Assembly: GCA_036504815.1 (NCBI GenBank)
Contig: DASXUN010000012.1
Coordinates: forward strand, 310,001-374,000
DNA: 64,000 nt
Source of the DNA: Gemmatimonadaceae bacterium
Lineage (GTDB): Bacteria; Gemmatimonadota; Gemmatimonadetes; Gemmatimonadales; Gemmatimonadaceae
Direction: 5' to 3'
In this document: one piece after another, positions 45,561-54,571 of the stretch
Layout of the letters: the number at the start of each line of letters is the position of its first letter
Numbering within the stretch: the stretch's first letter is position 1
Notes under the pieces: generated by a model
Told to the model about the DNA's origin: nothing
Database searches by the model: none
What the model saw: only the letters and a program-made list of their open reading frames with translations
Position numbers and translations under genes: made by a program

Positions 45561-47171
45561 CTACGAAGAGAGCGATCGGCTCAGGACGCGCGCCAAGTTG
45601 TCGGCCATCGGCGCCACCGCGGCGGTGTCGAAGTCGCCCATGAACGACGTCTGCAGCCACTGTCGCGCGCGCAGGTAGCCGCTCTCCCAGCTGATCGCGA
45701 AGCCGGCGTTGTGCATGCGCGCGGCGAGTTCCGACGTGTCGCGCGCCGAGCCCGCCTGCCACGTCGCCACCGAGGGCGATGCATCGGCACCGGACACGAG
45801 CGGCTCGTGCCCGCTCGCCGCCATCCGCGCCCGCAGCACGCCATCGGCCGCGACGATCGCGGCGTACCGGGCGGTCCAGTCGGTCGTCGCGAGCGCCGTG
45901 GCCAACGCGCCCACGAGCATCGATGACTGCGTGTACGGCACGCCATCACCGTCGAGGTAACGCGCCAGGTCGAGATAGCGCGGCATGGACTCCTCGCCCG
46001 ACTGCGGCAGCTCGTCGCAGCAGACGACGGACAGCCCGGCCACCGCGCCCAGCGCCTTGCCGCTCACGGCTGCGGCGAACGACACCCCGTCCAGCGTGAG
46101 GGGCACCGAGCCCACGCTCGAAGCCACGTCGAGCGCGAGCCTAGCCCCCACCACGCCACCGGCCTCGCGGAGCGCGTCGAGGTCGTTGAGCATGCCCGTG
46201 CTCGTCTCGTGGTGGACCATCCAGATCCATCCGGCGCCAATGCGTCGCGCGGCCTTGATTACGCGGTCCATCGGCAGCGGCGATCCCCACGGCACGCGCA
46301 CCGCCTCGTGCTCGATGCGGTGCCGCCGCGCGTGATCGACCAGTCGCTCGCCAAACTCGCCGTTCGAGCAGACCACGGCGGGCGCACCGTCGCGCGCCAG
46401 CTGCGCCGCCACCGCGTCGTTGGCCAGCGTGCCCGATCCGGAGAAGACCGCCACGTGCCGTGCGCCGATCAGCGAGAAGAGCGAGCGCCGGATCTGGGCC
46501 AGGTCTTCGGCGAACTCCGGCGAGCGATGCGAGCGCAACGGCCCCTCGACACGCCGGCGCACCTCCGGCGACAACGTCACCGGTCCCGTAAGGAACATCG
46601 CGGGCTCGGCGCTGCGGTCGGAGGTGAGCCCGAGGAAAGAACCGGCATGCGCCACCGCCGCCTCGCGCGTGACGTACATCGGCTGAAAGGCGGCCTCTTC
46701 GGTGCCGACCAGCGGCCCGAACGGGACGAAGCCCATATGGGTGTACAGTTTCAGCTGCCGCGTCGTCGCCGAGATGACCGCCATGTCGAGCCCGCGCACC
46801 TCGCACTCCTCGACGAGGCGCATCAGAAGGGCGCGCAGCACCACGCCGTGGCGGTAGCCGGGCTCCACCGCGAGCAGGCGGATTTCGCATGGCTTCCATC
46901 CGGCCGGCAGGTAACGGTCCAGATCCGGCAGCTTGGCGTCGAGCGAGAACGGGCGCTCGTCGCGCAGGGCCAGCATTCCCGCCAGCTTGTCGCCATCGCG
47001 GACCACGAAGAAAGTCGAGACCCCCTCAAAACGGTCGACGAGGCGGCCGTCCTGACGGGGGGCATGTTGGGGAATCTCGGTTACGAACGTCTGGTGATTC
47101 AGCCGGCGGATGTCGTCGAGATCCGCGTCGGTAGCGATGCGGACCGTCAGGGCGGCACTTGCCTCTCGCAT
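45561..47171 (-). CDS. Fusion: GNAT acetyltransferase domain + class V PLP aminotransferase
   Basis: 536 aa with two domains. Residues about 8-170 are GNAT-like (VRIATDADLDDIRRLNHQTF; acetyl-CoA loop region RLLAVEPGYRHGVVLRALLMRLVEE). Residues about 190-536 are a fold-type I class V aminotransferase (alanine-glyoxylate/serine-glyoxylate type) with VFSGSGTLAND, the PLP Asp348 in LALDVASSVGS and the Schiff-base Lys372 in SGKALGAVAGLS. ATG 47171 follows a perfect GGAGGAG at 5-base spacing. An amino acid might be made by one domain and acetylated by the other, but the substrate is unknown. No close operon partner. Confidence 0.85.
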   Translation of the reverse strand: MREASAALTVRIATDADLDDIRRLNHQTFVTEIPQHAPRQDGRLVDRFEGVSTFFVVRDGDKLAGMLALRDERPFSLDAKLPDLDRYLPAGWKPCEIRLLAVEPGYRHGVVLRALLMRLVEECEVRGLDMAVISATTRQLKLYTHMGFVPFGPLVGTEEAAFQPMYVTREAAVAHAGSFLGLTSDRSAEPAMFLTGPVTLSPEVRRRVEGPLRSHRSPEFAEDLAQIRRSLFSLIGARHVAVFSGSGTLANDAVAAQLARDGAPAVVCSNGEFGERLVDHARRHRIEHEAVRVPWGSPLPMDRVIKAARRIGAGWIWMVHHETSTGMLNDLDALREAGGVVGARLALDVASSVGSVPLTLDGVSFAAAVSGKALGAVAGLSVVCCDELPQSGEESMPRYLDLARYLDGDGVPYTQSSMLVGALATALATTDWTARYAAIVAADGVLRARMAASGHEPLVSGADASPSVATWQAGSARDTSELAARMHNAGFAISWESGYLRARQWLQTSFMGDFDTAAVAPMADNLARVLSRSLSS

Positions 47172-47349
47172 GTCTCCTCCGGGTGGCGAGGGTCGGAGGC
47201 CCTGTACGGCACGGCCCCCCCGGAACACGCCAGATAACGTAGCACGCCGCGCCCGAAGCGATAGGATGCCGGACGGGCACGCACGCCGCGACTGAAGCGT
47301 TAGTTTTGTAGGCACCGGCACTCACATCACGATCAGGAGATCTCTTCAT

Positions 47350-47775
47350 ATGGATCGCAAGGCAGAAGCGCAGTGGTTCGGCGACCTCAAGTCCGGCAAG
47401 GGGACGATGGCGGTCGGAAGCGGCGCATTCAGCGGGCCCTACTCGTTCATCAGCCGTTTTGAAGGGAGCAAGGACACGAACCCCGAGGAACTGCTCGGCG
47501 CCGCGCACGCGGCCTGCTTCTCGATGGCGCTCTCCAACACGCTCGCGCAGCGCGGCAAGCCCGTCACGAACGTCACGACGACCGCCGTCGTGACCGCCGA
47601 CAAGACGGAGGCCGGCTTCGCCATCACGAAGATTGCGCTCACCACGCGCGGCATCGTCCCCGGCCTCTCGGCCGAGGAGTTCAAGAAGGTGGCGGAAGAG
47701 ACGAAGACGGGCTGCATTGTGTCGCGCGCGCTCGCGGCGGTGCCGATGACGCTGGACGCCGATCTCGTCGGCTGA
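47350..47775 (+). CDS. OsmC/Ohr-family peroxide reductase
   Basis: 141 aa, OsmC subfamily. The two redox Cys lie in AAHAACFSMALS and ETKTGCIVSRAL, as expected for organic-hydroperoxide reductases, and GTMAVGSGAFSGPYSF is typical of the OsmC N-terminus. AGGAG is 8-10 bases before ATG. Single-gene unit ending in a strong terminator. Confidence 0.93.
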   Translation: MDRKAEAQWFGDLKSGKGTMAVGSGAFSGPYSFISRFEGSKDTNPEELLGAAHAACFSMALSNTLAQRGKPVTNVTTTAVVTADKTEAGFAITKIALTTRGIVPGLSAEEFKKVAEETKTGCIVSRALAAVPMTLDADLVG

Positions 47776-47802
47776 GCCTCGGCATCGTTCAACGCAGCAT
47801 TG

Positions 47803-47844
47803 CACGACGGGCTCCCGGCGCGATGCCGGGAGCCCGTCGTGTTT
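47803..47844 (+). terminator. Strong terminator of the OsmC gene
   Basis: 17-bp perfect stem (47803-47819 and 47825-47841) with a 5-base loop (GCGAT) followed by TTT. It sits between the convergent OsmC and BNR-protein stops and works in both directions. Confidence 0.92.
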
Positions 47845-47859
47845 CGCCGTGGCCACGCG

Positions 47860-50800
47860 TTAGGGCTGCACCGCGCACCCCGCCGCCTTCGCGCACTTCG
47901 GATCCACGGGCGGCAGCTTGAGACGCGCCGCCTCCTTGTTGAACGCCACAAGGTCCGTCTTCCACACCTGCGCCAGCCGGTCGGTCTGCACCTTCAGCTG
48001 ACCCGACTGGATGTTAAGGATCTCCGGAATGTTCGACGTGGGTCGCCCGTCACCCGTGCTGACCGCCCGCAGCAGCGAGGCCAGCCGGTTGTTGATCTTG
48101 ATCGGGAAGTTCAGGGGATCCTGGCCGCTCTGGTTCTGCACCTGATAGATGTCGTCCTCGACGTCGGCCGCGTTCGACGTGAGCCGACTGCCGGCTCCCT
48201 GCAACGCGTCATCGCTCGCGCGCGTCAGCCGGTCGGCCACCTGCGCCCTCACGTTGCGAATATCGATGACGGCCTGGTTCGCCTCGCTCACCTTGTCGCG
48301 GATGCGGATCGCAAGGTCGAACTGCGCCTGCAGGTCCGCATCCGTCGCCTCGTTGTTCCACGGATTGCGCTTCACCGTGAGCGGCTGGTTCTGCGTGTGG
48401 CCGTCCACGTTGAGCCGCACGGTGTATGTCGCCGGCGGCGCCGCCGGTCCGGCGGTGGTCGCGCCCCACAGGATCATCCCCGGGAAGGTCGTGGCCCCTG
48501 CAGAGTTCAGGTCCCACGTGAACCGGTGCAGCCCGGCAGTCTTCGGCGGCGGCGCGCTGACGGCGAAGCGGCGTCCACCCCCCGCCGCCGGCGCGACCGC
48601 CGCCGTGTCGGGGGTGAAACTGCGGATGACGTTCCCTTTCGCGTCCAGCACATCGATGACCACCGACTTCGCCGGCGTCTTGAGCCAGTAGTTGATGACC
48701 GCGCCGGTCGCCGACCGGTACGCCACCGCCGGCGCGAACAGATACGGCTCCGCCGCCGCCGCAATCGCCGGCGTCACCTGCCGCAGCGCCGACGCGTTGT
48801 CGAGCACCCAGAAGCCGCGGCCGTGCGTGGCGACCACCAGCTCGTTCTCCTTGACGAGCAGGTCGGAGACCGGCGCGTCGGGCATGTTGAGCCGCAGGGA
48901 GCTCCAGTGCGCGCCCTCGTCATGGGACACGTACACCCCGTGCTGCGCCGCGGCATAGAGCAGCCCGCGACGCCTCGGATCCTCGCGCACCGTGTGCACA
49001 TAGTCATCGGCCCGAATGCCGGCGACGATCTTCGTCCACGTCTTGCCGTAGTCCGCCGTGCGGAAGATGTACGGCGCCTTGTCGTCCATCAGCGGCCGCC
49101 GCACCGAGACATACGCGGCCCCGTCGTTGAACGCCGACGCGTCGATCATGCTCACGCGCCCGAACGCCGGCATCTCCCGGGGCGTCACGTTCGTCCATGT
49201 CACGCCGCCGTCGCGCGTCACGTGCACCAACCCGTCGTCCGAACCGGCCCAGAGCACGTTCGTGTTCTTCTTGCCCGGGCCGAGCGCGAAGATCACCGCG
49301 TAGACCTCCGGGCCGTTCATGTCGCCCGTGATCGGACCGCCGGACGGCCCCATCGTCTTCGGATCGTGGCGCGTCAGGTCACCGCTGATCGCCTTCCACG
49401 TCTTGCCGCCATCCGGCGTCATCCAGACGCGCTGCGACGAGACGTACAGCAGGTTCGGATTGGCCGGCGAGAAGATCACCGGGTACGTCCACTGCCAGCG
49501 CTCGCGGATCTCGCGCGACGGTTCGCCGGAGTACATCCACGGATACGGATTGACCTCTCGCCCCTGCCCCAGGCGCCGGTCGTACTTGTCGAGGAATCCG
49601 CCGTTGTTGGTGCCGGCAAAGTAGATGTCCGGATTCTTCGGGTCGGGCGCCATGTAGCCGGGCTCACCGCCGCCCGCCGTGTACCAGAGCTGCGGCGCGC
49701 GTCCCTCCGGCAGCCCCTCGATCTGCCGGCCGCGCGCTGGGCCGAGGTTCCAGTTGAACGGAATGCACAACGTCGTGTTGTCCTGTTGCGAGCCGCACAG
49801 GTGATACGGGATGTGCGCCGTCGTGGCGATGCGATAGAACTGCTCGGTCGGGTAGTCCTCCTCGCTCCACCGCTGGCCGCCGTTCATCGACACCGCACCG
49901 CCACCGTCGTTGCCAATCACGAGGTGCTGCGGATCATCGGGATCGACCCACAGGTCATGGAAGTCGCCGTGCGTCCCGCTGCCCACCGACGTCATCGTCT
50001 TGCCCTGATCCGTCGACCGGAACGCGCTCGTGTTCAGCATGTACACGGCGTCCGCATTCTTCGGGTCGGCCGTCACATGCGTGTAATAGAACGCGCGCTG
50101 GCGCACATTGCGGTTGTCGGTCGTGAGGGACCACGTCGCCCCCGCGTCATCCGACTTGAACAATCCGCCCTTCGCATTCTCCACCAGCGCGTACACCCGG
50201 TTCGGGTTCGCCGGCGACACCGCCACGCCACTGCGGCCAATCAGCCCCGCCGGCAGGCCAGGATTGCGCGTGATCTCCGTCCACGTCTCGCCGCCATCGG
50301 TGCTCTTGAACAGTCCGCTCCCCGTGCCGCCCGACGACATCGTGTATTCCTTGCGGTACGCCTCCCACAGCGCCGCGTACAGCACGTTGGGGTTCGTGCG
50401 GTCGACGGTCAGGTCGATCGCGGCGGTGGAGTCATTGCGGAAGAGCACCCGGCGCCACGTCCGACCGCCATCGGTGCTCTTGAACACCCCGCGTTCCGCG
50501 TTCGGCGCCGAGTGCTTGCCGAAGGCGGCCACCCAGATGATGTCCGGGTTGGTGGGATGGATGCGAATCTTGGCGATGTTCTCCGAGCGCTCGAACCCCA
50601 CGTGCGTCCACGTCTTCCCCGCATCGGTGGACTTGTAGACGCCGTCGCCGGCCATGATGTTGCCGCGAATGCAGGTCTCGCCCATCCCGATGAACACCAG
50701 GTCGGGGTTCGACTCCGAGACGGCCACGGCGCCCACCGACGCCGAACGGACCTGTCCGTCCGTCACCGGCGCCCACGTGTCGCCGCCGTCGGAGGTCTTC

Positions 50801-51066
50801 CACAGTCCGCCGCCGACCGCGCCGAAGTAGGCCTCCTTGGGACGCCCCTTCACGCCGCTCACCGCGATCGACCGGCCGCCGCGATCGGGCCCGACGTTGC
50901 GCCACTTGAGCGCCGCGAGCAGCGACGAATCGGGGAGTCCGTCAACGGCGCTGGCAGACGCGCCACTTGGGCGAGCCTCGAGCGGGCGTTGGCCGACGCC
51001 GCCGGTCAGGAACACGGCGCTGGTCAGCGCCAGGACCAGGGGCAACGATCGGGGGATTCGCGGCAT
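47860..51066 (-). CDS. Secreted BNR/VPS10-like beta-propeller protein
   Basis: 1068 aa with a signal peptide (SLPLVLALTSAVFLTG). At least eight BNR/Asp-box repeats (SxDxGxTW) are visible: KTSDGGDTW, KSTDAGKTW, KSTDGGRTW, KSTDGGETW, KSDDAGATW, MTPDGGKTW, VTRDGGVTW and RTADYGKTW, a multi-bladed sortilin/VPS10-type propeller. The last ~300 residues are a different, Ala-rich/helical domain (DIRNVRAQVADRLTRASDDALQG). Proteins of this build occur in soil bacteria as glycosidase-like or surface-binding proteins; the ligand is unknown. ATG 51066 follows GAGGTG. Divergent from the DUF1080 gene. Confidence 0.88.
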   Translation of the reverse strand: MPRIPRSLPLVLALTSAVFLTGGVGQRPLEARPSGASASAVDGLPDSSLLAALKWRNVGPDRGGRSIAVSGVKGRPKEAYFGAVGGGLWKTSDGGDTWAPVTDGQVRSASVGAVAVSESNPDLVFIGMGETCIRGNIMAGDGVYKSTDAGKTWTHVGFERSENIAKIRIHPTNPDIIWVAAFGKHSAPNAERGVFKSTDGGRTWRRVLFRNDSTAAIDLTVDRTNPNVLYAALWEAYRKEYTMSSGGTGSGLFKSTDGGETWTEITRNPGLPAGLIGRSGVAVSPANPNRVYALVENAKGGLFKSDDAGATWSLTTDNRNVRQRAFYYTHVTADPKNADAVYMLNTSAFRSTDQGKTMTSVGSGTHGDFHDLWVDPDDPQHLVIGNDGGGAVSMNGGQRWSEEDYPTEQFYRIATTAHIPYHLCGSQQDNTTLCIPFNWNLGPARGRQIEGLPEGRAPQLWYTAGGGEPGYMAPDPKNPDIYFAGTNNGGFLDKYDRRLGQGREVNPYPWMYSGEPSREIRERWQWTYPVIFSPANPNLLYVSSQRVWMTPDGGKTWKAISGDLTRHDPKTMGPSGGPITGDMNGPEVYAVIFALGPGKKNTNVLWAGSDDGLVHVTRDGGVTWTNVTPREMPAFGRVSMIDASAFNDGAAYVSVRRPLMDDKAPYIFRTADYGKTWTKIVAGIRADDYVHTVREDPRRRGLLYAAAQHGVYVSHDEGAHWSSLRLNMPDAPVSDLLVKENELVVATHGRGFWVLDNASALRQVTPAIAAAAEPYLFAPAVAYRSATGAVINYWLKTPAKSVVIDVLDAKGNVIRSFTPDTAAVAPAAGGGRRFAVSAPPPKTAGLHRFTWDLNSAGATTFPGMILWGATTAGPAAPPATYTVRLNVDGHTQNQPLTVKRNPWNNEATDADLQAQFDLAIRIRDKVSEANQAVIDIRNVRAQVADRLTRASDDALQGAGSRLTSNAADVEDDIYQVQNQSGQDPLNFPIKINNRLASLLRAVSTGDGRPTSNIPEILNIQSGQLKVQTDRLAQVWKTDLVAFNKEAARLKLPPVDPKCAKAAGCAVQP

Positions 51067-51193
51067 GCAGGCACCTCGGTATGGAGACTCTGACGGCGGG
51101 TGACCAAACAGAACGAAGCAACGCCCGAGAACGTTGCGGTGCCGCCGCCGTCCTTGCAACGGCATAGATTCTGTCATCCTCATCCGATCCGGT

Positions 51194-52255
51194 ATGCGTC
51201 CCACACTGATTGTCTCGCTCGCGGCGCTGCTCGCCGTCCCCGCGCTGGCCGCCGCCCAGGACACACCCTGGCGTCAGCATGACCTGAGCCGTCCGCGCCC
51301 GCCCGTGGTGTCGTCGGCGGCCGAACCCGGCGCGCCGCCCAGCGATGCCGTGGTGCTCTTCGACGGCACCTCGCTCGCCGCATGGCGCGGCAACAAGGGC
51401 GCAGAGGCGGCGCGCTGGGTGGTGCGCGACGGCTACATGGAAGCGGCGCCGGGGACCGGCGCCATCCAGACCGCGGCACCGCTCGGCGACATGCAACTGC
51501 ACGTCGAATGGGCCGCGCCCACCCCGGTGAAGGGACGCGGTCAGGGCCGCGGCAACAGCGGCGTGATCATCATGGGGCTGTACGAGGTGCAGATCCTCGA
51601 CTCGTACGAGAACACGACCTATGCCGATGGGCAGGCCGCCGCCGTGTATGGCCAGTATCCCCCGCTCGTGAACGCCTCCCGGCCGCCGGGCGCGTGGCAG
51701 TCTTATGACATCGTCTTTCGCGGGCCGCGGTGGAATGCCGCGGGCGCACTGACGCGACGGGCGCGCCTGACCGTCTTCCACAATGGCGTGCTCGTGCAGG
51801 ACAATGTGCAACTGTGGGGCGGCACGGCCTGGCTGCGCCATGCGCGCTATGCGCCGCACCCCGACAAGCTCCCGCTCGTGCTGCAGGACCACAGCAACCC
51901 GGTCCGTTTCCGCAACATCTGGATGCGCGCGCTCCCCGACGAGCCAGCGACGCCGCCGCGCGCCGGCATCGCGAGCGATCTCCGCCGGGTGCCGCCCGCA
52001 CGGTTGCGCGCCTATGCCGGCACCTATCGCACGGCCGACGGCGAAAGCTGTCGCGTGATCTTCGTCAACGGCCGGCTCGGCCTGAGCATTTTCGACCGGC
52101 CCGACACGATGCCGCTCGTGACGGCGGCCAATGGCGAGTTCACCTTCCAGGAAACCGCCGGTCGGGTGCGGTTCACGCCCGCCTCCGGATCGTCGCCGAT
52201 CCAGCTCGACGTCTCGGTGGCCGAGGTCGAACGGCACTTTGTGCGTGTGCCATAG
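51194..52255 (+). CDS. Exported DUF1080 (3-keto-glycoside hydrolase-like) protein
   Basis: 353 aa with a signal peptide (LIVSLAALLAVPALAAAQ). DUF1080 concanavalin-like domain: VLFDGTSLAAWRG, WVVRDGYMEAAPGTGAI, NSGVIIMGLYEVQILDSY, WQSYDIVFRGPRW and LVLQDHSNPVRFRNIWMR. These often act on glycosides or 3-keto-sugars. A ~100-residue C-terminal module (YAGTYRTADGESCRVIFVNGRLGLSI) resembles the DUF3471 tail of serine-hydrolase-type proteins. ATG 51194 starts the signal peptide. No clear Shine-Dalgarno sequence is present. Confidence 0.85.
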   Translation: MRPTLIVSLAALLAVPALAAAQDTPWRQHDLSRPRPPVVSSAAEPGAPPSDAVVLFDGTSLAAWRGNKGAEAARWVVRDGYMEAAPGTGAIQTAAPLGDMQLHVEWAAPTPVKGRGQGRGNSGVIIMGLYEVQILDSYENTTYADGQAAAVYGQYPPLVNASRPPGAWQSYDIVFRGPRWNAAGALTRRARLTVFHNGVLVQDNVQLWGGTAWLRHARYAPHPDKLPLVLQDHSNPVRFRNIWMRALPDEPATPPRAGIASDLRRVPPARLRAYAGTYRTADGESCRVIFVNGRLGLSIFDRPDTMPLVTAANGEFTFQETAGRVRFTPASGSSPIQLDVSVAEVERHFVRVP

Positions 52256-52321
52256 CGCACACTTCCGCGCCGGGCCGGTGACCGTAGCTTCTCCGTAGCA
52301 CCTCACCCGAGGGAACATCGC

Positions 52322-52525
52322 GTGCAACTCGACATCATCGCGCTCAACCTGCTGTATGCCGTCGCCGGCGTCGTGCTCATGTTCGTGAGCTACCGCGTCA
52401 TTGATCGCCTGACGCCCGAAGTCAACTTTCCCGCCGAGTTGAGCAAGGGAAACGTCGCGGTGGCCATCGTTGTCGCCTCGATCTTCATGTCCATCGCGTT
52501 GATCATCGGCAACGCGCTGAACTAG
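52322..52525 (+). CDS. DUF350-type small membrane protein
   Basis: 67 aa with two membrane helices (LNLLYAVAGVVLMFVSYRVID and VAVAIVVASIFMSIALIIGNAL), one DUF350 unit (the family usually carries two to four helices). GTG 52322 behind GAGGGAAC. Its function is not known; DUF350 proteins occur with stress and membrane-remodelling genes. Confidence 0.78.
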   Translation: MQLDIIALNLLYAVAGVVLMFVSYRVIDRLTPEVNFPAELSKGNVAVAIVVASIFMSIALIIGNALN

Positions 52526-52532
52526 CGCCGCC

Positions 52533-53243
52533 ATGCCCGCCCCGATCGGCCGCGCTCGGATGGCGTGGCGACATGCGCGCACCGAGGCACGTCGCTTCGT
52601 TCGCGTGATGCTCCCCGGCATGGCCCTTGCGCTGGCGTTCCCCCGCTCCGCGCCCACGCAGGACCCGCCGCCGAACGGCGTGCCCGCGCCGGACCCGCCG
52701 CGGAACAGCGCGGCCGCGCGGCGCCTGGCCGACCGGAACGCGAGCCGCTTCGACGACACGTTTCGCCGCTACAGCAAGCGCTTCTTCGGCCCCGGGTTTG
52801 ACTGGCGCCTCTTCAAGGCGCAGGGAATGGCCGAGAGCGGACTCGACCCGAATGCCACGAGCTTCGTCGGCGCGCGCGGGATCATGCAGCTGATGCCCTC
52901 GACGTACGCGGGCATCGCCTCGCGGCGCGCCGAGTTTGGGGCGATCAATGACCCCGAGTGGAACATCGCGGCCGGCATCATGCACGATCGCTACCTCTGG
53001 AAGCTCTGGAGCCGCACCATCAGCGAGCCGGAGCGGCCGGCCTTCATGTTCGGCAGCTATAACGCCGGCGAGGGAACCATCAAGCGCGCCCAGAGCCGCG
53101 CGCTGACCGAGGTCGGCAGCGCCGAGCAGTGGACGCACATCGAACAGGTCGCGCCCAAGGTGCCGCGCTGGCGGTATCGCGAGACGCTCGACTACGTGCG
53201 GAAGATCGAGCGATATCACTCGGGGTTCGGCAACCGTCGCTGA
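52533..53243 (+). CDS. Lytic transglycosylase (SLT/GH23)
   Basis: 236 aa. N-terminal signal anchor (residues ~22-40), Pro-rich spacer (TQDPPPNGVPAPDPPRNS), then the SLT domain: catalytic Glu in AQGMAESGLDPNATS, GARGIMQLMPSTY, NIAAGIMHDRYLWKLW and FGSYNAGEGTIKRAQ. It cleaves peptidoglycan to 1,6-anhydro-muropeptides. It starts 7 bases after the DUF350 stop, so the two are probably cotranscribed. Confidence 0.9.
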   Translation: MPAPIGRARMAWRHARTEARRFVRVMLPGMALALAFPRSAPTQDPPPNGVPAPDPPRNSAAARRLADRNASRFDDTFRRYSKRFFGPGFDWRLFKAQGMAESGLDPNATSFVGARGIMQLMPSTYAGIASRRAEFGAINDPEWNIAAGIMHDRYLWKLWSRTISEPERPAFMFGSYNAGEGTIKRAQSRALTEVGSAEQWTHIEQVAPKVPRWRYRETLDYVRKIERYHSGFGNRR

Positions 53244-53262
53244 ACGGCGGTCGGCGCGCCAC

Positions 53263-53694
53263 TCACGCCAGGTTCAATTGCTCCCACTGCACGCTGTAGT
53301 GGGTGAGGATGGAGGCGCGTTCTTCGGCTTCCTGCGGCGCGATGCTCACGTACGGGTGCTGGAACACCACCCGGCGCACGCCGCGCCGCACGAGGGCGCG
53401 CGTGCAGGCCAGGCAGGGCTCGTGCGTGACGTACGCCACGGCCACGTGACCGTCGCAGAAGCCGAGCGCATTTTCCTCGGCGTGGCTGGTGTGGAGGCAT
53501 CGCTGGCCCGGCCGGCAGTTGTCCGGCGTGCAGTGTGGCATGCCCGGCAGCGCGCCGTTGAATCCGGCCGAGGCCACGCCACCGTCCGGGCGCAGCAGCA
53601 CCGCGCCCACCTGCAGGCGGCAACAAGTGCCAAGTCGGCTCAGCTCACACGCCATGCGAAGGAAGACCTGGTCCTTGAGTGCTTGTCGGGTCAT
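53263..53694 (-). CDS. dCMP deaminase-like zinc enzyme (ComEB type)
   Basis: 143 aa. Zinc/catalytic motif SHAEENAL and the PCLACTRAL second half of the cytidine/deoxycytidylate deaminase signature. An additional Cys/His set (CCRLQVG; HCTPDNCRPGQRCLH) resembles the extra zinc site of ComEB/dCMP deaminases. ATG 53694 starts at MTRQALKDQVFL; the longer frame upstream is low-complexity. Likely converts dCMP to dUMP for thymidylate synthesis. Confidence 0.88.
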   Translation of the reverse strand: MTRQALKDQVFLRMACELSRLGTCCRLQVGAVLLRPDGGVASAGFNGALPGMPHCTPDNCRPGQRCLHTSHAEENALGFCDGHVAVAYVTHEPCLACTRALVRRGVRRVVFQHPYVSIAPQEAEERASILTHYSVQWEQLNLA

Positions 53695-53852
53695 TGCCGC
53701 AGTCCCTGGGTGGTCGCCGCTTCGCCACCGCGCGGTTCGTCGCGGTGCGGCCGCATTTCGGTTGGACGGATGAGAGTCATCGCAGGCATCGAGAGCTCGC
53801 TCGACATCGAATGCGACGGCGCAAAAAATGCGACGGGGCCCCGCACGAGGCA

Positions 53853-53969
53853 ATGATGCTCATCGTCTGGATGTACGTCCGCTCTGCCATCGAGGTCATC
53901 GTCGAGGATCGCGCCGCACAGACCGTTGTGATTGCGAGGCAGGGTATGGATTTCATCGTGGCCGAATAG
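53853..53969 (+). CDS. Possible 38-residue protein (unconfirmed)
   Basis: Short ORF encoding MMLIVWMYVRSAIEVIVEDR and 18 further residues, starting at one of two tandem ATGs behind GAGG. The N-terminal half is hydrophobic, the rest hydrophilic. It lies in the 158-base space between the deaminase and the ssrA terminator, where the only other signal is the hairpin at 53997-54032. Codon usage and spacing are plausible, but with such length the call is tentative. Confidence 0.3.
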   Translation: MMLIVWMYVRSAIEVIVEDRAAQTVVIARQGMDFIVAE

Positions 53970-53996
53970 GCCAGGCATCGGCGCCGCCACACGAAA

Positions 53997-54032
53997 CCGC
54001 GAGAGGGCGCCCGGTTGGGCGCCCTCTCGCGG
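53997..54032 (-). terminator. Terminator of ssrA
   Basis: 16-bp perfect stem (CCGCGAGAGGGCGCCC and its complement) with a 4-base loop. Read on the minus strand it lies 20 bases past the tmRNA 3' end and is followed by TTTCG, so it most likely ends ssrA transcription; it could also stop transcripts from the plus strand. Confidence 0.82.
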
Positions 54033-54052
54033 TCTGTTCCCCGGTACCACAG

Positions 54053-54412
54053 TGGAGGCGGAGGGAGTCGAACCCTCGTCTTGCACAGGATCATCCACAG
54101 CGTCTACGTGCGTAGCTCACCGATTGATGTTTCCGGCGGCTGGGTGGTGAGCGCCCGACCGACGGATGAGCCCTCTAGAGTTTCGCGATGCCGTCGAGGA
54201 CGTACGGCCGCGCTATCCCGGATTTGCGATACCTGACGAGCCGCCCCGGGAGGGCTTCCCACCAGGCACTGCTGGGGTAAAGCCTAAGCTTTACGCAGCA
54301 AGAGCGAAGTTGTTGTTCGCAGTTAACGTTTCCCAGGCGGTTTTACGAGGAACCCGAGGACCTCGGCACGCAGCCACAGAGCCACCTACACAATCGAAAC
54401 CAGGTCGCCCCC
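54053..54412 (-). ncRNA. ssrA: tmRNA (ssrA)
   Basis: About 360 nt. The 5' end GGGGGCGACCTGGTTTCGA (5' at 54412) pairs through GGGGGCG with CGCCTCC at the 3' end, which also has the T-arm GGGTTCGACTCCC. The tag reading frame is at 54291-54320 and encodes ANNNFALAA followed by TAA. The acceptor end is followed by A then CTG, so the terminal CCA is not encoded and must be added. The tmRNA tags proteins on stalled ribosomes for proteolysis. Boundaries are from pairing and should be good to a base or two. Confidence 0.95.
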
Positions 54413-54425
54413 GACTAACCTTGGT

Positions 54426-54431
54426 AATATA
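54426..54431 (-). promoter_or_regulatory. Candidate -10 box of ssrA
   Basis: Minus-strand TATATT lies 13 bases upstream of the mature tmRNA 5' end, leaving a short precursor leader for RNase P. I could not find a matching -35 at 16-18 bases. Confidence 0.5.
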
Positions 54432-54571
54432 GCGGCATTCCCAACGGTTGAGGATTGGGAATCCGGATTCGGATGCAGGATAACGACTTAGGATCACGAC
54501 TGGCGACTTGACGTTCATCGCGGGTCATGGTCCGTAATCGTGGTCCACGATCCCGCTCCGAGTTCCATGTC

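Noticed and set aside
47800-51093. 1097-codon plus-strand ORF opposite the BNR protein
   Set aside because: Arg/His/Val-rich mirror of the Asp-box repeats; the minus-strand product has a signal peptide and at least eight Asp boxes.
51120-51193. Promoter of the DUF1080 gene
   Set aside because: TTGCAA and TAGATT are present but not at 16-18 bp spacing; a GTTGC/GCAAC inverted repeat was seen, but nothing supports an operator.
53679-53852. Extension of the small ORF at 53853 upstream into the deaminase region
   Set aside because: It is antisense to the deaminase start region and lacks a ribosome-binding site; only the short downstream version is listed, at low confidence.
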